A stretch of DNA of 64,000 nt from Eretmocerus hayati (taxonomy: Eukaryota > Arthropoda > Insecta > Hymenoptera > Aphelinidae), in contig CM056743.1 in assembly GCA_029851415.1 (NCBI GenBank), positions 14,934,727 through 14,998,726 on the forward strand, written 5' to 3'. The translations under genes were made by a program, and so were the position numbers. Position 1 is the stretch's first letter. Every line of letters begins with the position of its first letter. A model generated the notes under the pieces. It saw only the letters and a program-made list of their open reading frames with translations, did not search any database and had not been told where the DNA came from. Shown here in pieces: positions 14,201-26,736 of the stretch.

Positions 14201-15220
14201 AGAACAAAAAAAAAGATTTTTACCAATTCCACGAAAATCACAGTTTCATTAGAGTGAAATGTAGTTGTGTGCTTTTCTGAGCTTAACGGTAATTCATTTA
14301 TTCGACACAACATTTTTACCTGTAACGATTACGGTATACTTGAAGAAGTCTATCGCGGGCGCAAGCATAAGATGAAAAAATTCTCTTTGAGATCGGAAAT
14401 TTTTTTTTTTTCATGAGTGGCAAAGACGTGCAACATTATAATTCTCCGCTTACAACAGTTTAACATCCTTTGCAAATATTATTGCTATAACTATTTGGGA
14501 GATATTGAAGTTTTCGATCGAGTCATACCAGTCAAATTTTCGTAATAGTTGATTTGAAACTATCACTACGAGGTAGAAGAGCTCTGGAATAGTGGTTGAC
14601 AAACTTATTATCCATTTTTGAAGGATATCAAGAAGTATGATTCACCCCTTGAGTATAGTACACCAACAGATAGCAATTTTGCCCAATGAGACCGACACGA
14701 TCACGCCTCTCCGCAATAAAATGAAATTGTATCGCTCGATTGATGACGATTATTTTGCTGAATAATTTTTCTTTATCAATTGATGCAGGATACAGGAATA
14801 CCAATCCAAGTACGAGCTGCTCTGCAAATTAATTTCCTAGTGAGGCCGTATGATGGATTATCGTAAGTTCATTCTTTAGTCCAATGATTATATCCTTATC
14901 TACGTTTAGCTATGAAACTTAATTTCTCCCTCAGGTACTTCGATAAGTTTTCAGAAATGTATGTTCCAATGTTATGGTTTACCCAAGACGTTAATCTCAC
15001 GTCCGACGTCGTGAGTCAAGTGAAACTCTTAAAAATACTACCTACAGCTGGAAATGGATTATTGGGCTTCATCATTGGAATTGGAGTATTTTTAGTTGTA
15101 CTGTCTGGAATCATGTACTTCCGGCAGAAAGTCAGAGATGAACAAAATGATATTCTCATACCAAAAGATGGTCGTAGAAGAGACGGGGGTATTGATGTTG
15201 CTGACATCAACGAAGAATAA
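8217..15220 (+). CDS. Scavenger receptor class B (CD36 family) membrane protein
   Basis: CD36-family proteins are two-pass plasma-membrane receptors that bind lipids, lipoproteins, carotenoids or microbial ligands. Nine exons: 8217-8386, 12552-12690, 12766-12926, 13069-13213, 13275-13472, 13546-13757, 13839-14133, 14789-14862, 14935-15220. All have GT-AG borders and compatible phases, giving 559 aa. Visible features are a basic segment then TM1 (about residues 72-93), the family block PVPMYLKIYLYNWTN, QMGPYVFRE, many N-glycosylation sequons, TCGRIKGTVGDLWPP, a cysteine cluster (KCYCQSVECQPSG), and TM2 (about 507-527) with a 32-residue cytosolic tail. The first exon adds an unusual polar 64-residue N-terminus. 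Its last codon completes in frame across the 4.2-kb intron. The usual short-tailed start would be Met65 (MAKVKKR) in exon 2, so alternative starts are possible. The exact subfamily is not assigned. Confidence 0.93.
8387..12551 (+). other. Intron 1 of the CD36-family gene
   Basis: The donor is AT|GTAAGA and the acceptor TTCTAG|ATTG. The intron hosts the inverted-repeat element at 9828-10772. Elsewhere it is AT-rich without supportable genes; minus-strand open frames (9241-9489, 11134-11400) show no family I recognise. Confidence 0.75.
9828..10772. mobile_element. 945-bp non-autonomous DNA transposon with 24-bp inverted ends
   Basis: The left end starts GAGCAGTTCTGCGTAAAC and the right end is its inverted copy (10749-10772); 23 of 24 bases match. 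ATTT directly abuts both ends and may be a short target duplication, but this is uncertain. Inside, TGTCATTTCCGTA occurs four times (near 10007, 10393, 10547, 10561), and CTTCTAAAC/GTTTAGAAG forms a shorter inner hairpin near 10073-10145. No transposase frame is present. It lies inside intron 1 of the CD36-family gene. The family could not be named. Confidence 0.8.
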
Positions 15221-16735
15221 ATCAGTGTAATACTCACTCGTGCTTAATTGCAATCACGGTGCCAGTCGATGATCAATTTGAAATTTAGTTTTTAAAATTG
15301 CTTGAGGTATAGAAAGTGATTTTAATAGTTCAGAGACGATATCCAGTCGAAAACGTAATATGAAATATGTATCGCGTTGATACTCATCAAAGTATTTCAG
15401 TGAGACTTCCAGCTGTCCATGAAAGACTCTATATTTTAAGAATCTTTATAGTGAGAGTGCCCTCGATCAATTTATATTTTTAAGCGTTCACAGTGCAAGT
15501 TAGATAGAATAAGATGAGCGTTTTATTAATCCAATTATAACGGAGAATATTTTTCGAATTGGAATGCATGATTTTATTAGTAGAGACTTCCATTAGCTGG
15601 TATAATTTGACGTAAGTGAACAGTTAGTGATAATCGCATGTCACATATCGCTGCGCTTGTGAATAATTTCGATTAAAGAATACAATATAGCAGCTCAAGT
15701 TACACGAAACCATTGGTTTTCCATCGTGTGAGATTCGTGAATGCAAGCGAGCTGCAAATATTATTGTAGCAAAAGTAGAGGTTTTGCTCCAAAAGCATCT
15801 GTAAGTGCATTGATGCGTGACTAAACTATTTTATGTAATGTATGGATTCCATACGCATAATGATCAGGCAAGTAAGAAACTTGTGGGATCATGCGATGAA
15901 ACTACAATTTTTCTCGTAAGAAATAGTAAGAAAAATACTGTGATAATATGAGATAATTGAGTTCACAGCTTTCTCGTTTATGGAGAGTTTTGGTAATCAG
16001 AGCCAACGTGCTGATCCGAGACTCCGTTCTGTAAAGTCGATCAACACTCTATAATTTCTGCGCAATATTTTCTTCAAATTGTGAGTTTTGTTTAATAGCG
16101 CACAAGTGAATATACACACTTCAATAGGTGATTTCGAAAATTGTATTAATAGATATTGATGGAATGTGTTTTTTTGGCCCATAAAATTCGAAAAAATTTT
16201 GGTTTTTCAGATTTTTCCTCATCATTTGACACAGTATTCGGTTAGGTATGGCAAAAACTCTACACTATAAATCATCTTTTGTTATCGTTTGGTTGTTCTG
16301 GACTTATTCCTCCCTGCTTAGTAGAAGCAAAGGCCGATCTGGGCTCTGAATTTTGAAATCTACTATTCATAGGAAAAAGCACCTTCTAAGAAGTTGATCT
16401 AAGGATCAACTAATTTCAACCAAATATCATTGTTTGTTACGTTCAATATTACGTTGTTAAGTAAGAATTGTAAATACTCTCCATCACCTGTTGATTGCAC
16501 ATTTATTTCGAAAAAAGATTATTGTTATCGCCAAAAAGATTAAGCAGTGTTAAATAGTGTACAGTATAATTTGTTTACGAATATCGTTTAGCGTGAATTG
16601 CGTTCTTTGCAAACACTTTTGTTACATTTCTACTTATTAACTGTAATATGACTTCGACATTTGTTGATAGTAAATTGTCAGTAAATGTTATCCTATCGCT
16701 ACTGTTGAGTATGTGTCGAGTAAATAAAATATAGT
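15221..16735 (+). other. Probable 3' UTR of the CD36-family gene
   Basis: AT-rich sequence without coding potential follows the stop codon. The first canonical polyadenylation hexamer noticed is AATAAA at 16723. A shorter UTR with a variant signal is possible. Confidence 0.4.
16723..16728 (+). terminator. Candidate polyadenylation signal (AATAAA)
   Basis: This is a canonical hexamer followed by a T-rich stretch, about 1.5 kb after the CD36-family stop codon. Confidence 0.4.
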
Positions 16736-17548
16736 TTTGTAACTAGAAATCTTAGTTTCTTCAAAAAATCAACTTATCTATGTACCGACTGAAAACTGAA
16801 TGTAAACTTGAATCACCTGCAACTCTGCATTTCATATCGCGATCCACAATGCCTTGGGAAACTGATCAAGGCTCCAAAGTTATTGCGCGAGTCACGTTTC
16901 CCGTCATTTCGACAAATTCTTACAGTATGAATTGATTACTTTTCAGCTCGTAGCCCTAATAAAAACATGAGACGCCAATCTGTTATTTGGATCATCGATC
17001 AGATTATTATGGTTAGGGTGTCATGGGATTGGGGCGAGCTTAATCAACTCAATCAATTATAGTTTCCAAATTTCTTCACCGCTCTATATAGCCCCGGACT
17101 TTTCGAATATGGGCCGCAGACCAAGGCCGACAAGCCGTCCCTGAAGAGAGCCCCACCATTTCTTTGGTGGAGAAAATATTCGCATCGAAAATTCTTATTC
17201 TTGATCCAATCTCTCGCCTACTCTGGGAAGATATATGAATCACTCATGTAGAAAAAAAAAAAATAGTTTCGTTGCGCGTAAGATGGCTTCATAAATGTTT
17301 TACTAGAATCTAGATTCTCTACCGAATGAAAGAAAAATCTTCGATCTACTATTCGACGTCCGTACAAGACATAATGAGTAGACTAGACGAGAATCAGGCT
17401 TTTACTCCGGACCTTTCTCGTAAAGCGAACTTGCGTTCCAGATCGAACATTTTTTTTGCTTATCAGATTCTTTAGGAAGTTGACGATGCACAGCTCTCTG
17501 ATTCTTGGTACCCGTTGACATTCGATGAATTTCTGAGGTATCACATCA
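16736..17548. other. Intergenic, nothing recognised
   Basis: No supportable gene, RNA or complete repeat was seen before the foldback element begins at 17549. Confidence 0.5.
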
Positions 17549-17824
17549 CACGGTGGTCCTGAACCAAGTCTATCCACCGCTGACGACAGCAAGTGGGATT
17601 CTTGTCGGATATCGTTCGAGACATTTGTGGGATCACAACCTACTAAGGATCAAAATTACCACTTGGGCCGTTATTTTTATAAAAGTCGAGAAAACGTGTT
17701 TTTTCGATGTTTTCCCCTTTTTCATCCTACAAACTCGAAAGGAACGCATTTTATCGAAAAATATGGAGAGCAACTTTTTGTAGAACTTGAAACCATGAAC
17801 AAAAAAGGTCTCAATACATTTTCC

Positions 17825-18612
17825 CACATATAAGACCTCCTGTTCCTGTAATAAACGTATTTTCGTCTGAAACTCGTACTTTATCTGTCATTTTCCCATA
17901 ACTCAAAGAGAACGCGTTTATCGAAAAATGTGTACAGTAACTTTTGTAGATCTTTGAAAAATAAAGAAAAAAGGTCTCAACACATTTTTCGATACATAAG
18001 CTCTTCCGTTTCCGTAACGAACGTTTTTGGCTGAGACACGTATTTTATCTGTCATTTCTCACATTTTTGACTGTATTACTCAAAGGGAATGCATTTTTCG
18101 GAAAAATGTTAGGACAATTCTTCCAAATTGTTCATGAATGCATAAAACAAAATGTGTCTCTTTTTCACATAACGCAACCTGTTTGAATTTTATCAGTATT
18201 TTATACAGAAATTCAAACTTTCATCAGTTTTAACAATCCGGACCCCATAAATCGGTATGTGTAATGTATGTACACATGTTTCTTGTTCATTTTTTGAAAA
18301 TCTACAAATAGTTAATGTACATATTTTTTGTTCCCTTCGAGTTATGGGATCGAAACCGTGAAAAATGACAGATAAAATACGCGAGTCTCAGACGAAAATA
18401 CGTTTGTTACGGAAACGGAAGACCTTGTATCGAAAAATGTCTTGAGACCTTTTTCGTTTATTTCTTAAAGATCTACGAAAAGTTATTCCATACATTTTTC
18501 GATAAAATGCGTTCACTTTGAGTTGTGGGGTCAGAACCGTGGAAAATGACAGATAAAATACAAGTTTCAGACGAAAATACGTTTATTACAGGAACAGGAG
18601 GTCTTATATGAT
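17825..18612. repeat. Inner palindromic insert, about 790 bp
   Basis: The ends are inverted copies: CATATAAGACCTCCTGTTCC at the left, and GGAACAGGAGGTCTTATATG at the right. The similarity continues through a segment containing TTTCGTCTGA and ATCTGTCATTTT. The same inverted pair recurs at about 59706-60140, so this is a mobile or duplicated unit inside the larger foldback. Confidence 0.75.
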
Positions 18613-19297
18613 GAATTCCACGCCAAAGCGACGTATGGAAAGGGGTCATCTCTCAGATTCTTTTTTAACCTTTTTCATTAGATTCTATGACCCAAAATAG
18701 GAAATTTGGGCCACCTGTGGGGTCCAAAAAATTTCTCCTCTTCATTGCACGCACATCCGTGAACAGACCGAAAATTCATCGTGTAAAAATCGATGCTCTT
18801 TTATTCACGGAAATGAGAATATTTCGAGTTTTTGAATAGCTATCAATTCGCGGGTTAAGGCATCTAGAAGGGCATCAAAAAATCTATCGAAAGCGTTCTC
18901 GGAAATTCCTTCCCTGTGATTTGGGGGCCTCCTGGAGGCAAAAAAGTGTTTTACACTAAAACGTTAATTCCTCAAGAAGCCATTTCTTTTATTCTTTGGA
19001 AATCAGATATTTGACGTAAAACTTCGCGTTCTTTCGAAAAAAATGGGTTTCAGAGAAGTTTGGGGCGATCCAAGTGACTTATGAACCATTTTTTGAAAAT
19101 TTGATTTTTTCGGTTTCAGAAAAAGAAGATTTTCTGCGCATGCGCACAAACGTAGACTTTCGGTGCCATCTTCAATGGAAAGCTGACAAAATTCACTATA
19201 GAATGACTACCCGCAAAGTTGAAATTCAATGCACTGAAACGGGATCTGCAACAATTAATTATATCGAATCAAAATCACATGAAAATTCAGCCCATGA

Positions 19298-19678
19298 GCG
19301 CCTGCTGAGATGACACATTTACGAGATCTTCTCGGGACTCAATTTTGAGTGCAATATTGCCCTTAAAAAGATCGGACCACATGGTTCCAACGTAAAATTG
19401 TCTGAACTTTCAAAATATGCAATGAAAAATCCCGTTTGAGGCGAATCCAAGGTGCTACATTAAACTTTTTGACAGAAAAAACGATTTTTCACGTTCAAAA
19501 TTGCAAAAAATTGAATGTAGCACCTGGGGTTCGCCTCAAATGGAATTTTTCATCGCATATTTTGAAAGTTCAGACAATTTCACGTTGAAACCATGTGGTC
19601 CGAATTTTTTTTAGGGCAATTTCGTACTCAAAAATGAGTCCCGAAAAGATCTCGTAAATGTGTCATCTCAGCAGGCGC
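19298..19678. repeat. 381-bp hairpin MITE
   Basis: The arms of roughly 170 bp are inverted copies, with termini GCGCCTGCTGAGATGACACA and its complement. The loop lies near 19490. CATGA before and CACGA after could be a mutated target duplication. It separates the left arm of the 4.4-kb foldback from the TTAA element. Nothing is coded. Confidence 0.8.
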
Positions 19679-19688
19679 CACGAAGGCG

Positions 19689-21018
19689 TTAACACGTTCG
19701 CTGCGGCGGGACCCACCCGTAGGTCCCGGGCGTTCTTCTTTGTGTGCGTCGAGAGTCGAGACCCACGGGTGGGTCCCGCGTTTTATCAGCTTCTAGTGTG
19801 CAGCCAACGTTGCAGACATGTCCAATGGCTTATGTAGCAGTTTTTTATCATTGAGTATGATGCTAACAACATATGTACACGCCAGTTTCGGTATAGAGCT
19901 TGATTTTGACGAGCTAGATCAGAATTCCCGATTTAATCTCAATTTTCGTTAGAAACACGAAATTGAGGGTAGATGGATGCATAACTCCACTTGTACTCCA
20001 AATTTTTCAACGTAAATTAGCTCCTTTTGAATCTTACTCCAGAAGTTACAAGTTGACCTCAAATGCGCATGATTTGAGCGACTCCATGTTGAATTATCAC
20101 AGGATTACGTGATAAAAGATAACTCCCCGTGTTCGCGTAAACATGCTATGTATCTTCCACCTCATACTCATGAACTAATGTTCTAATAGGCGAGTGATAG
20201 TCAAGAGAGTACAGAGTGATTTTTTGACTTGAAAGAAGTCACAAAAGGAGTAAATGTATATGATCGAACACCTTCTTACCACCCGTTACTAGAAAGCCAG
20301 AATTATTATTGGAAGCCAACAGTCGAAATCACGATTAGATGAGCCAATGTGTGCATATTGATGTGTGTGTATTAGGAACATGTCAGTAATGGTATCGATC
20401 CAAGATCTTAGAGAATAACATGTCCGTGGGCTCGTTGATTCGGATAGAGAGTAAACTTCTTAATAGGCGAAGGATATCTTCAAACCGTAAATAAAACGAT
20501 ACGTCGCGAGTAGGTCGTGTATACTCACGATTTGAGAGAAACCGGAAGACTCCAATTGGTATAGGAGAATTTTACAAGTATATCAAAAAGTTGAAATATG
20601 GTCTCCAAAGTTATAGGAACTAACTTCATTATTGTTTGGACTGTTCTAATGAAACTCATTCCAAAGTATATTAAAAATTAGCACGATATACAGTAACATA
20701 CTATTGCTATAACGTATAATACATAGTTTACCGACACTGGCGCAGTGCACGGATTTCGGTCTCTAAGTGGAATTGTACCAATAAAACGCTCAATTCTTGA
20801 TTCTACGACTGTTCAACTTGATATATCGATCATCCACATCATTCTTCTATACACTAGAGAAAAAATTTTGGGACTCACCGGTGGGTCCCAAAAAAATTCA
20901 TGGTAAATATGTAAATATAGATGACGAATATATGACTTTGCACTATGTTTGGCTGTTTCAAATGCAAAAATGCACCTTTGAACGCTCTCGCAATATGGGG
21001 CGGAAACGCGATTTTCGC
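19689..21018. mobile_element. TTAA-family element with GGGTCCCACC palindromes, right end lost
   Basis: It starts TTAACACGTTCGCTGCG, followed by GGGACCCACC...GGTGGGTCCCG palindromes. The segment after that (CATGTCCAATGGCTTATGT) matches the copies at 24357 (inverted) and 60283. At the far side, CACCGGTGGGTCCC near 20877 and CTCTCGCA near 20989 match the other end of the complete copy at 23433. The terminal 20 bases with TTAA are missing. TTAA targets are typical of piggyBac-type elements. No transposase is visible. Confidence 0.7.
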
Positions 21019-21955
21019 TGGGCTGAATTTTCATGTGGTTTTGATTCGATATAATTAATCGTTGCAGATCGCGTTTCAGTGCATGAATTTCATCTTCGCG
21101 GGTAGTCATTTTATAGAGAATTTTGTCAGCTTTCCATTGAAGATGGCGCCGAAAGTCTACGTTTGTGCGCATGCGCAGAAAATCGCCTTTTTCTGAAACC
21201 GAAGAAATCGAATTTTCAAAAAATGGCTCATAAGTCACCCGCATCGCCCCAAACGTCTCTGAAACCCATTTTTTCGAAAGAACGCAAAATTTCGCGCCAA
21301 ATATCTGATATTAAAAAAATAAAAAAATGGCCTCTTGAGGAACTAACGTTTTAGTGAAAAACACTTTTTTGTGTTCAGGAGGCCCCCAAATCACAGGGAA
21401 GGAATTTCCGACAACGTTTTCGATGGGTTTTTTGATGCCCTTTCAGATGCCGCAACCCGCGAATCGATAGCTATTCAAAAACTCGAAATATTCCCATTTT
21501 TGTGAGAAAAAGAGCATCGATTTTTCCATGATGAATTTTCGGTCTGTTTACGGATGTGCGTGCAATGGAGAGGAGAAATTTTTTTTGGACCCCATAGGTG
21601 GTCCGATGTTCCTATTTTGGGCCATAGAATCGAATGAAAAAGGTTAAGAAAGCATCTGAGAGACGACCCCTTTCCGTAGATCGCTTTGGCGTGGAAGCCT
21701 TTTTCGTTCACCGTTTCGAGTTCTACAAAAAGTTGCTCTACATATTTTTCGATAAAATGCGTTCCTTTCGAGTTTGTAGGATGAAAAAGGGGAAAACATC
21801 GAAAAAACACATATTTTCGACTTTTTTGAAAAACGGCCCAAGTGGAGATTTTGATTCTTAGTAGGTTGTGATCTCACAGATGTCTCGAACCATATCCAAC
21901 AAGAATCCCACTTGCTGTCGTCAGCGGTGGATAGACTTGGTTCAGGGCCACCGTG

Positions 21956-23432
21956 ATCAGACAGTGTTACAGCTATCGCCAGTTCGTTGAAACATTTGGA
22001 ATCGACCAAAGCTATAGCTTCAATATTCGTGATATCTCAGAAATTCATCCAATAAATTTGTAAGTCAACAGTTGTCAAGTATGCAATAGGAATAGGACCA
22101 CGACATCCTGTCAAGACGCTGACATATGTGGACATATCCAAAAACCGATATTTGTAATAATTTTAAACTGGAACACGGTAAAATTTTGATAATATCCTGA
22201 AAATGTCTGGCACAGCCAAAAAAAAACTTCCACATTCTATCCCCCCTGAACCGGAGAAAAATGGGGAAAAAATCAATTTTGTAATTTTACCGTTTTTTTG
22301 CCATTTTGCAATTAGCTATCCATTAACTCCGTATCAAGAAATTCTTCCGTGGCTGTGAATTGTTATCCAAAATTAACGGATTGAGGTCACATTGTGAATT
22401 CGCAAAGCAAAAAATTCCACGATTTGGTCGGAGCATCAGCACCCATCTAAACGTTACAGTGTTAATAGAGGACACCAGAATTCCAGAACAGGGCTTATCT
22501 CGCATTACATCCCTCATTTGTTCGTGTGGCTAGAGGCTGTGAGAAAAGTGCGACGCAGCTAAACAAACATCCAAAATACGATAATTACCCTCAACCCCCT
22601 CAAATGCGTGATTTGTGCGTAATTCGACCAATGTAAGCTGTAAGTTGCACCTTTCGCGGTTTGATGTTTGGACAGATTATTGTATATCTGGCAATTTCTG
22701 CTCGCTCTCATTGATGAATCGACTTTGCCCAACCTGGTTCAAACGAGCTTACATTGATTCGGGCATGAAAGTACTGTCTCAACTGTATTTATTCCCCAAC
22801 CCTTGTGAACACTGATTTCTTTTGCGTATCAGAATCTGATAATTCTACGTGTAAAAGTCGTTCCGTGAGTCGTTTCTTGCGGGTTTCAGGGAAGTATTGC
22901 GACGCAAATTTATATTTTGTGTACAAGAGACACACCTTTAAGAACCATGCAAATTTGATCAAAACGCGGAGTAATCGAGGATGATGGATACCCTTATTGC
23001 TGCGTCTCGAGCGTAAGTAGTAACTCGTCGCGGACTCAAAAACAAAATCAAGAATTTTCAAAGGTTGGAGTGATCTCTAGAGTGATTGGGAACTCAAAAT
23101 AAGTGTGAATGGATTGAGAAGTGTAGCGCTGAGTCTCTCAAAAGTTAAGCTGAAAAGCCGTTTCGTAACGAATTTCAGCCAAACCGCAAGGCTGTCCCAC
23201 ATCTTTACCATAATCAAGAGTAAGTAGTAACATCCGAGCAAGGTCAGACAACGCGGAGTGCGACCAATTTCATTAGGACTTTAAATCCAGTGGTGAAATG
23301 AATAAAGTATATACCGTTTCCAAAGACATACAAGCTCGTATTATTAGTATATCAGCAAATTATTCGTCTCAATTATAAAGAAAAATGAATAGCATGAGTC
23401 ACATAACGATGCCAACTAAAAATACCCCTATT
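21956..23432. other. Intergenic, nothing recognised
   Basis: Several short open frames occur but none belongs to a family I recognise, and no repeat structure was found. Confidence 0.45.
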
Positions 23433-24357
23433 TTAACACGTTCACTGCGACGGTGAAAACCGGTATTCCGTCCCAGAGTGCGAGAGAGTACAAATGCGTA
23501 ATTTTGCACCTGCAAAAGCATCGTCAAAACTCTTGGAATGTCATCAGATTGACATCTATTTACAAAATCCTCGCGAACTTACGCGAGTCCCACCGGTGGG
23601 ACCCGAGAAAATTTCTATTGTGCAATGGGGGATGAAGTGAATGATCGAACTCCCAAAATGAGTGATCCTAAGATGTGATCTTGAGCTTTTTATGAGCATT
23701 CGTTGATTTCCCGGTACCATTCGGGTAATTCGCGAGCATGGCCTGAATTGGAAGCTTTTGCCTTAGTAAGCACCGCGGATTGCTGTTGTGATCCACGCCA
23801 GTATGATTTTCTATCCTCGTGAATCCACGAGACACAGGTTCTTATTCGGGATACTCTTAAACTTTCCTGAATACCAAATGTTCTTCGTACACGGAGAGAT
23901 GAAACAGATCAAGGAGAGAGGGTGCGTTGCAGTTGCAATTTCAACCATTGAGTCGGTTTGCCTCGTGGTTATTTCGCGACTAAATTTCTGATTACGCGGT
24001 TCCATGTCGCTCAAATCACGCGTATGTGGGCTCATTTTGTAGCTTTTGACACAAGCTTCCGAATGAGCCAAAGTACGCTGTATGATATTTAAAATGACTC
24101 GATGGATTCACAATTTACTGGCTATTTTTATGTTATTTATCGAAATTTTAGCGAAAACTGAGTTTTTATTGAAAATTATACAAATCAAGTCCGACACTAA
24201 AACTGGGTCGAACATATGTTTTTGGCGCCACATATGTATATTGAGTAAAAATCGCAACATAAGCCATCGGATGTGTCTACGTCGTTTAATTAATGCACAG
24301 TAGAACCCGAACGAAAACGGGTCCCACCCGTGGGACCCGTCGCCGTGAACGTGTTAA
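23433..24357. mobile_element. Complete 925-bp TTAA-flanked non-autonomous element (piggyBac-like)
   Basis: TTAA stands at both borders (23433-23436 and 24354-24357). The inverted ends CACGTTCACTGCGACGG and CACGTTCACGGCGACGG differ at one base. Just inside the right end is the palindrome GGGTCCCACCCGTGGGACCC; about 150 bp inside the left end is CCCACCGGTGGGACCC. An inner pair, TTGTAGCTTTTGAC and GAGCCAAAGTACG, is shared with other repeats of the window. This is the reference copy for the family in the window. It has no coding capacity. Confidence 0.85.
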
Positions 24358-24497
24358 ATAGTATTTCTTGACACCGTAATGTAGCGATTTTTCTCATGGA
24401 AAATACTCAGACACGACTGTTCTGACCACTTATACATTTTCAAGAATTGTTGGTTTTGATCAAAAGTTTTCGCAAGCAATTAGATTGTTGAATTTGA

Positions 24498-25308
24498 GGT
24501 AAGTGTACCCAACTTGCTCCCATATGCCGATCTCAGAAATGGACACTCGTAAACCTTCCCGAAAATTTGTATCATATTTGTTATGTTAAAATATGAGAAA
24601 TTGAGTGGTTTGGATTAACCCCGAATCATTTCTGCGTTTCCCGGGAAATTCAAAGTAATTTTTCCATTTTTTACGTTTGCACAGCTAAGAAATCACCGAT
24701 GAAATTGCGTTCAGTAAAACCAGTGCCAAATCTTTTTAGTCAGACCGACCTTAACGTACATATTTGAACGCATTCAATTCCTTTTTTCAAGGCCTTCAAA
24801 ATCGGTTTTCAAGAATTGCAAAACTTTGATTTGGAGCGATTTTATGGACAAAACAAGGAGATGCTTTGTGAAACAAGAATGACAACATTGGAGTGTACCC
24901 AACATGCCCCCTTATGGTTATCTTGAAAAGGCGTGTCGCGACTTTCTTACCACTCAGAACGTCTTTATCACGTCAAAATAGGTCGGAAATAGTATTTTGC
25001 TTTAGTGAAAAGGTACAAACATGGTTTTTTGACTATAAAAATGGATGGAAACGATTTCATGCACTTTATCGATGATTTACATTGTTTTAAATGATAGTGG
25101 CAAGTTGGATACACACTTCTGTGAAGTCCTAGAAATTAGTTCTTGCGAGAATCAGCTCGGCTCCATCTCATTAGATTCAAACGTACTTTAGCTCATTTTA
25201 AAGGTCTTGAGACGAGCTTCAAAATGAGTTGAAGTGCGTTGAAAAAATTGAGGTAGGCCAAAGTTATTGAGAAGATGGCTTAATGGAGGCAAGTTGGGCA
25301 CACTTACC
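24498..25308 (+). mobile_element. 0.8-kb inverted-repeat element, copy 1
   Basis: The ends are GGTAAGTGTACCCAACTTGC and the inverse, GCAAGTTGGGCACACTTACC. The interior carries CACTCAGAACGTCTTTATCA and the hairpin made of CGTACTTTAGCTCATTTTA and its inverse. There is no coding capacity. Copies 2-4 follow in the same direction. Confidence 0.8.
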
Positions 25309-25940
25309 TTATATGTCATAAAAAGTCAGTTAGCGACTGCATCTAGTATCTCCAATGGAACTACTTCGGGACTCTACATTCTGTAGTAGAGCTCATACGA
25401 CGTCAAGCCTATTCTAGAGGGCGCGTAACTATAGGTTTAATATTGTATATTTATCAGATCCCTATCGCCACCACCACGTTCAAGCATACACCTGGCGTCG
25501 TTTACCCAATATCGAACGTATTGCAAACATCGCTACATACGTGTTCGCGATATGAGCGATTGCCACTCGCTATAACCACGCGACGCGAGTACTCACACTT
25601 GATCATATATATGGAAGACTTCGCCGTAAATTGGGTGCCTATTTTGAGGATAGAAACAGCAAAAACCTACTGGATGTAGCCAAAAAAATGACCAATCTAA
25701 GTAGTTGGCATACATAGAATCTGACTTCTGATAGATATTTCCCGATGTATGAGACACCTAGAAACAAATTTTGGAAGAGCACAACTGTTTTTCAGACCGT
25801 ATCGAAAATATGAGCAATCTTGGAGGAATTTGCCACAGAAAAGACATTTGGCCCAAAAACTGAGCTAAAGAGTACTACTCAATGGAAGAGCAGATTACCT
25901 AAACTAAATACATAGCGTTTTTTCGGTGAAATTAAACTAA
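25309..25940. other. Spacer between repeat copies 1 and 2
   Basis: This is non-repetitive sequence with a short open frame at 25443-25679. Nothing is recognised. Confidence 0.4.
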
Positions 25941-26736
25941 GGTAGCTGTGCCTAATTTGCCCCCATTCCCTAATTTGCCCCCACTCAAATTCTCAAATGT
26001 AGGAACCCGCAGACCTTGTCGCGCATTTTTTCATGTTTGTTGCGTTGAAATATAAGAAAATAAACGTTTTGGGCCGATCCTCAATGACTCGAGCATTTCT
26101 TACAACAAAAAAGTCGTTTTTGGTACTTTCGACTTCTGTTTCATTGGTCACTAAAAGCTATGCCAAACGAAATTGACGTGATCAACTCCAACTTACTCTG
26201 TTTCATTTTCTTTGCCTTTATCCCAACTTTAGAATGCTCTTTGGAGAATTGCAAAATTCGATTTTTAGCCAATTCTACGCCCATATTACTGGAAAAAGCG
26301 TGCAGTGTTCCTAATTTGCCCCCTTAATCTTTTTTTAAACTCGTTCTTCACTCCATTCAAATACATCAATCTCACTCAAGAAATTCGATAGGGAGTAAGA
26401 AAGGCTACAAAATGAGCTAAAGTGCGTCTTATTTGGAGGTCTAGGAGCCGAAATGTATATACCGAATCTACGAAAAACCCGTATAATTTCATAGAAATAG
26501 GCCTCTTTTCCACGTGAGGGCAAATTAGGAACACACTGTTGAAATCTCGCAAAAAATCTTCTTTTGCAAAAATCAAGATATCTCGGCTCCAATTCGTTGA
26601 AATTGAACGTACCTTAGCTCATTTCGAAGGTCTTGTCACAAGCTTCAAAATGAGCTAAAGTACGTTGGAAAATGTAGAGATGAATTAGAACGGCAAGCGA
26701 AACAAAAGTCGCGGGGGCAAATTAGGCACACTTACC
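25941..26736 (+). mobile_element. 0.8-kb inverted-repeat element, copy 2
   Basis: The left end is GGTAGCTGTGCCTAATTTGC and the right end is the inverse, GCAAATTAGGCACACTTACC. The end motif has changed in both arms in the same way (CTAATTTGC rather than CAACTTGC), as expected for a separate subfamily. It contains CGTACCTTAGCTCATTTCG paired with ATGAGCTAAAGTACG. Confidence 0.8.

Larger units (their letters stand above)
17549..21955. mobile_element. 4.4-kb foldback element with nested insertions
   Basis: The left arm (17549-19297) begins CACGGTGGTCCTGAACCAAG and the right arm (about 21019-21955) is its inverted copy, ending at CCACCGTG. The arms match through their whole shared content, including a segment with GCGCATGCGCACAAACGTAG near 19137/21175. 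The left arm carries an extra 790-bp palindromic insert (17825-18612). The centre holds a 381-bp hairpin and a TTAA-family element. Open frames (for example 20813-21244 minus) look like repeat read-through, not a transposase. A second, shorter copy lies at 59432. No clean target duplication was seen. It resembles foldback or Galileo-like elements in architecture only. Confidence 0.8.

Noticed and set aside
20813..21244. 143-aa minus-strand frame as a transposase
   Set aside because: It crosses the border between the foldback arm and the TTAA-family insertion, and its first half is the inverted copy of 19074-19313, so it is repeat read-through.
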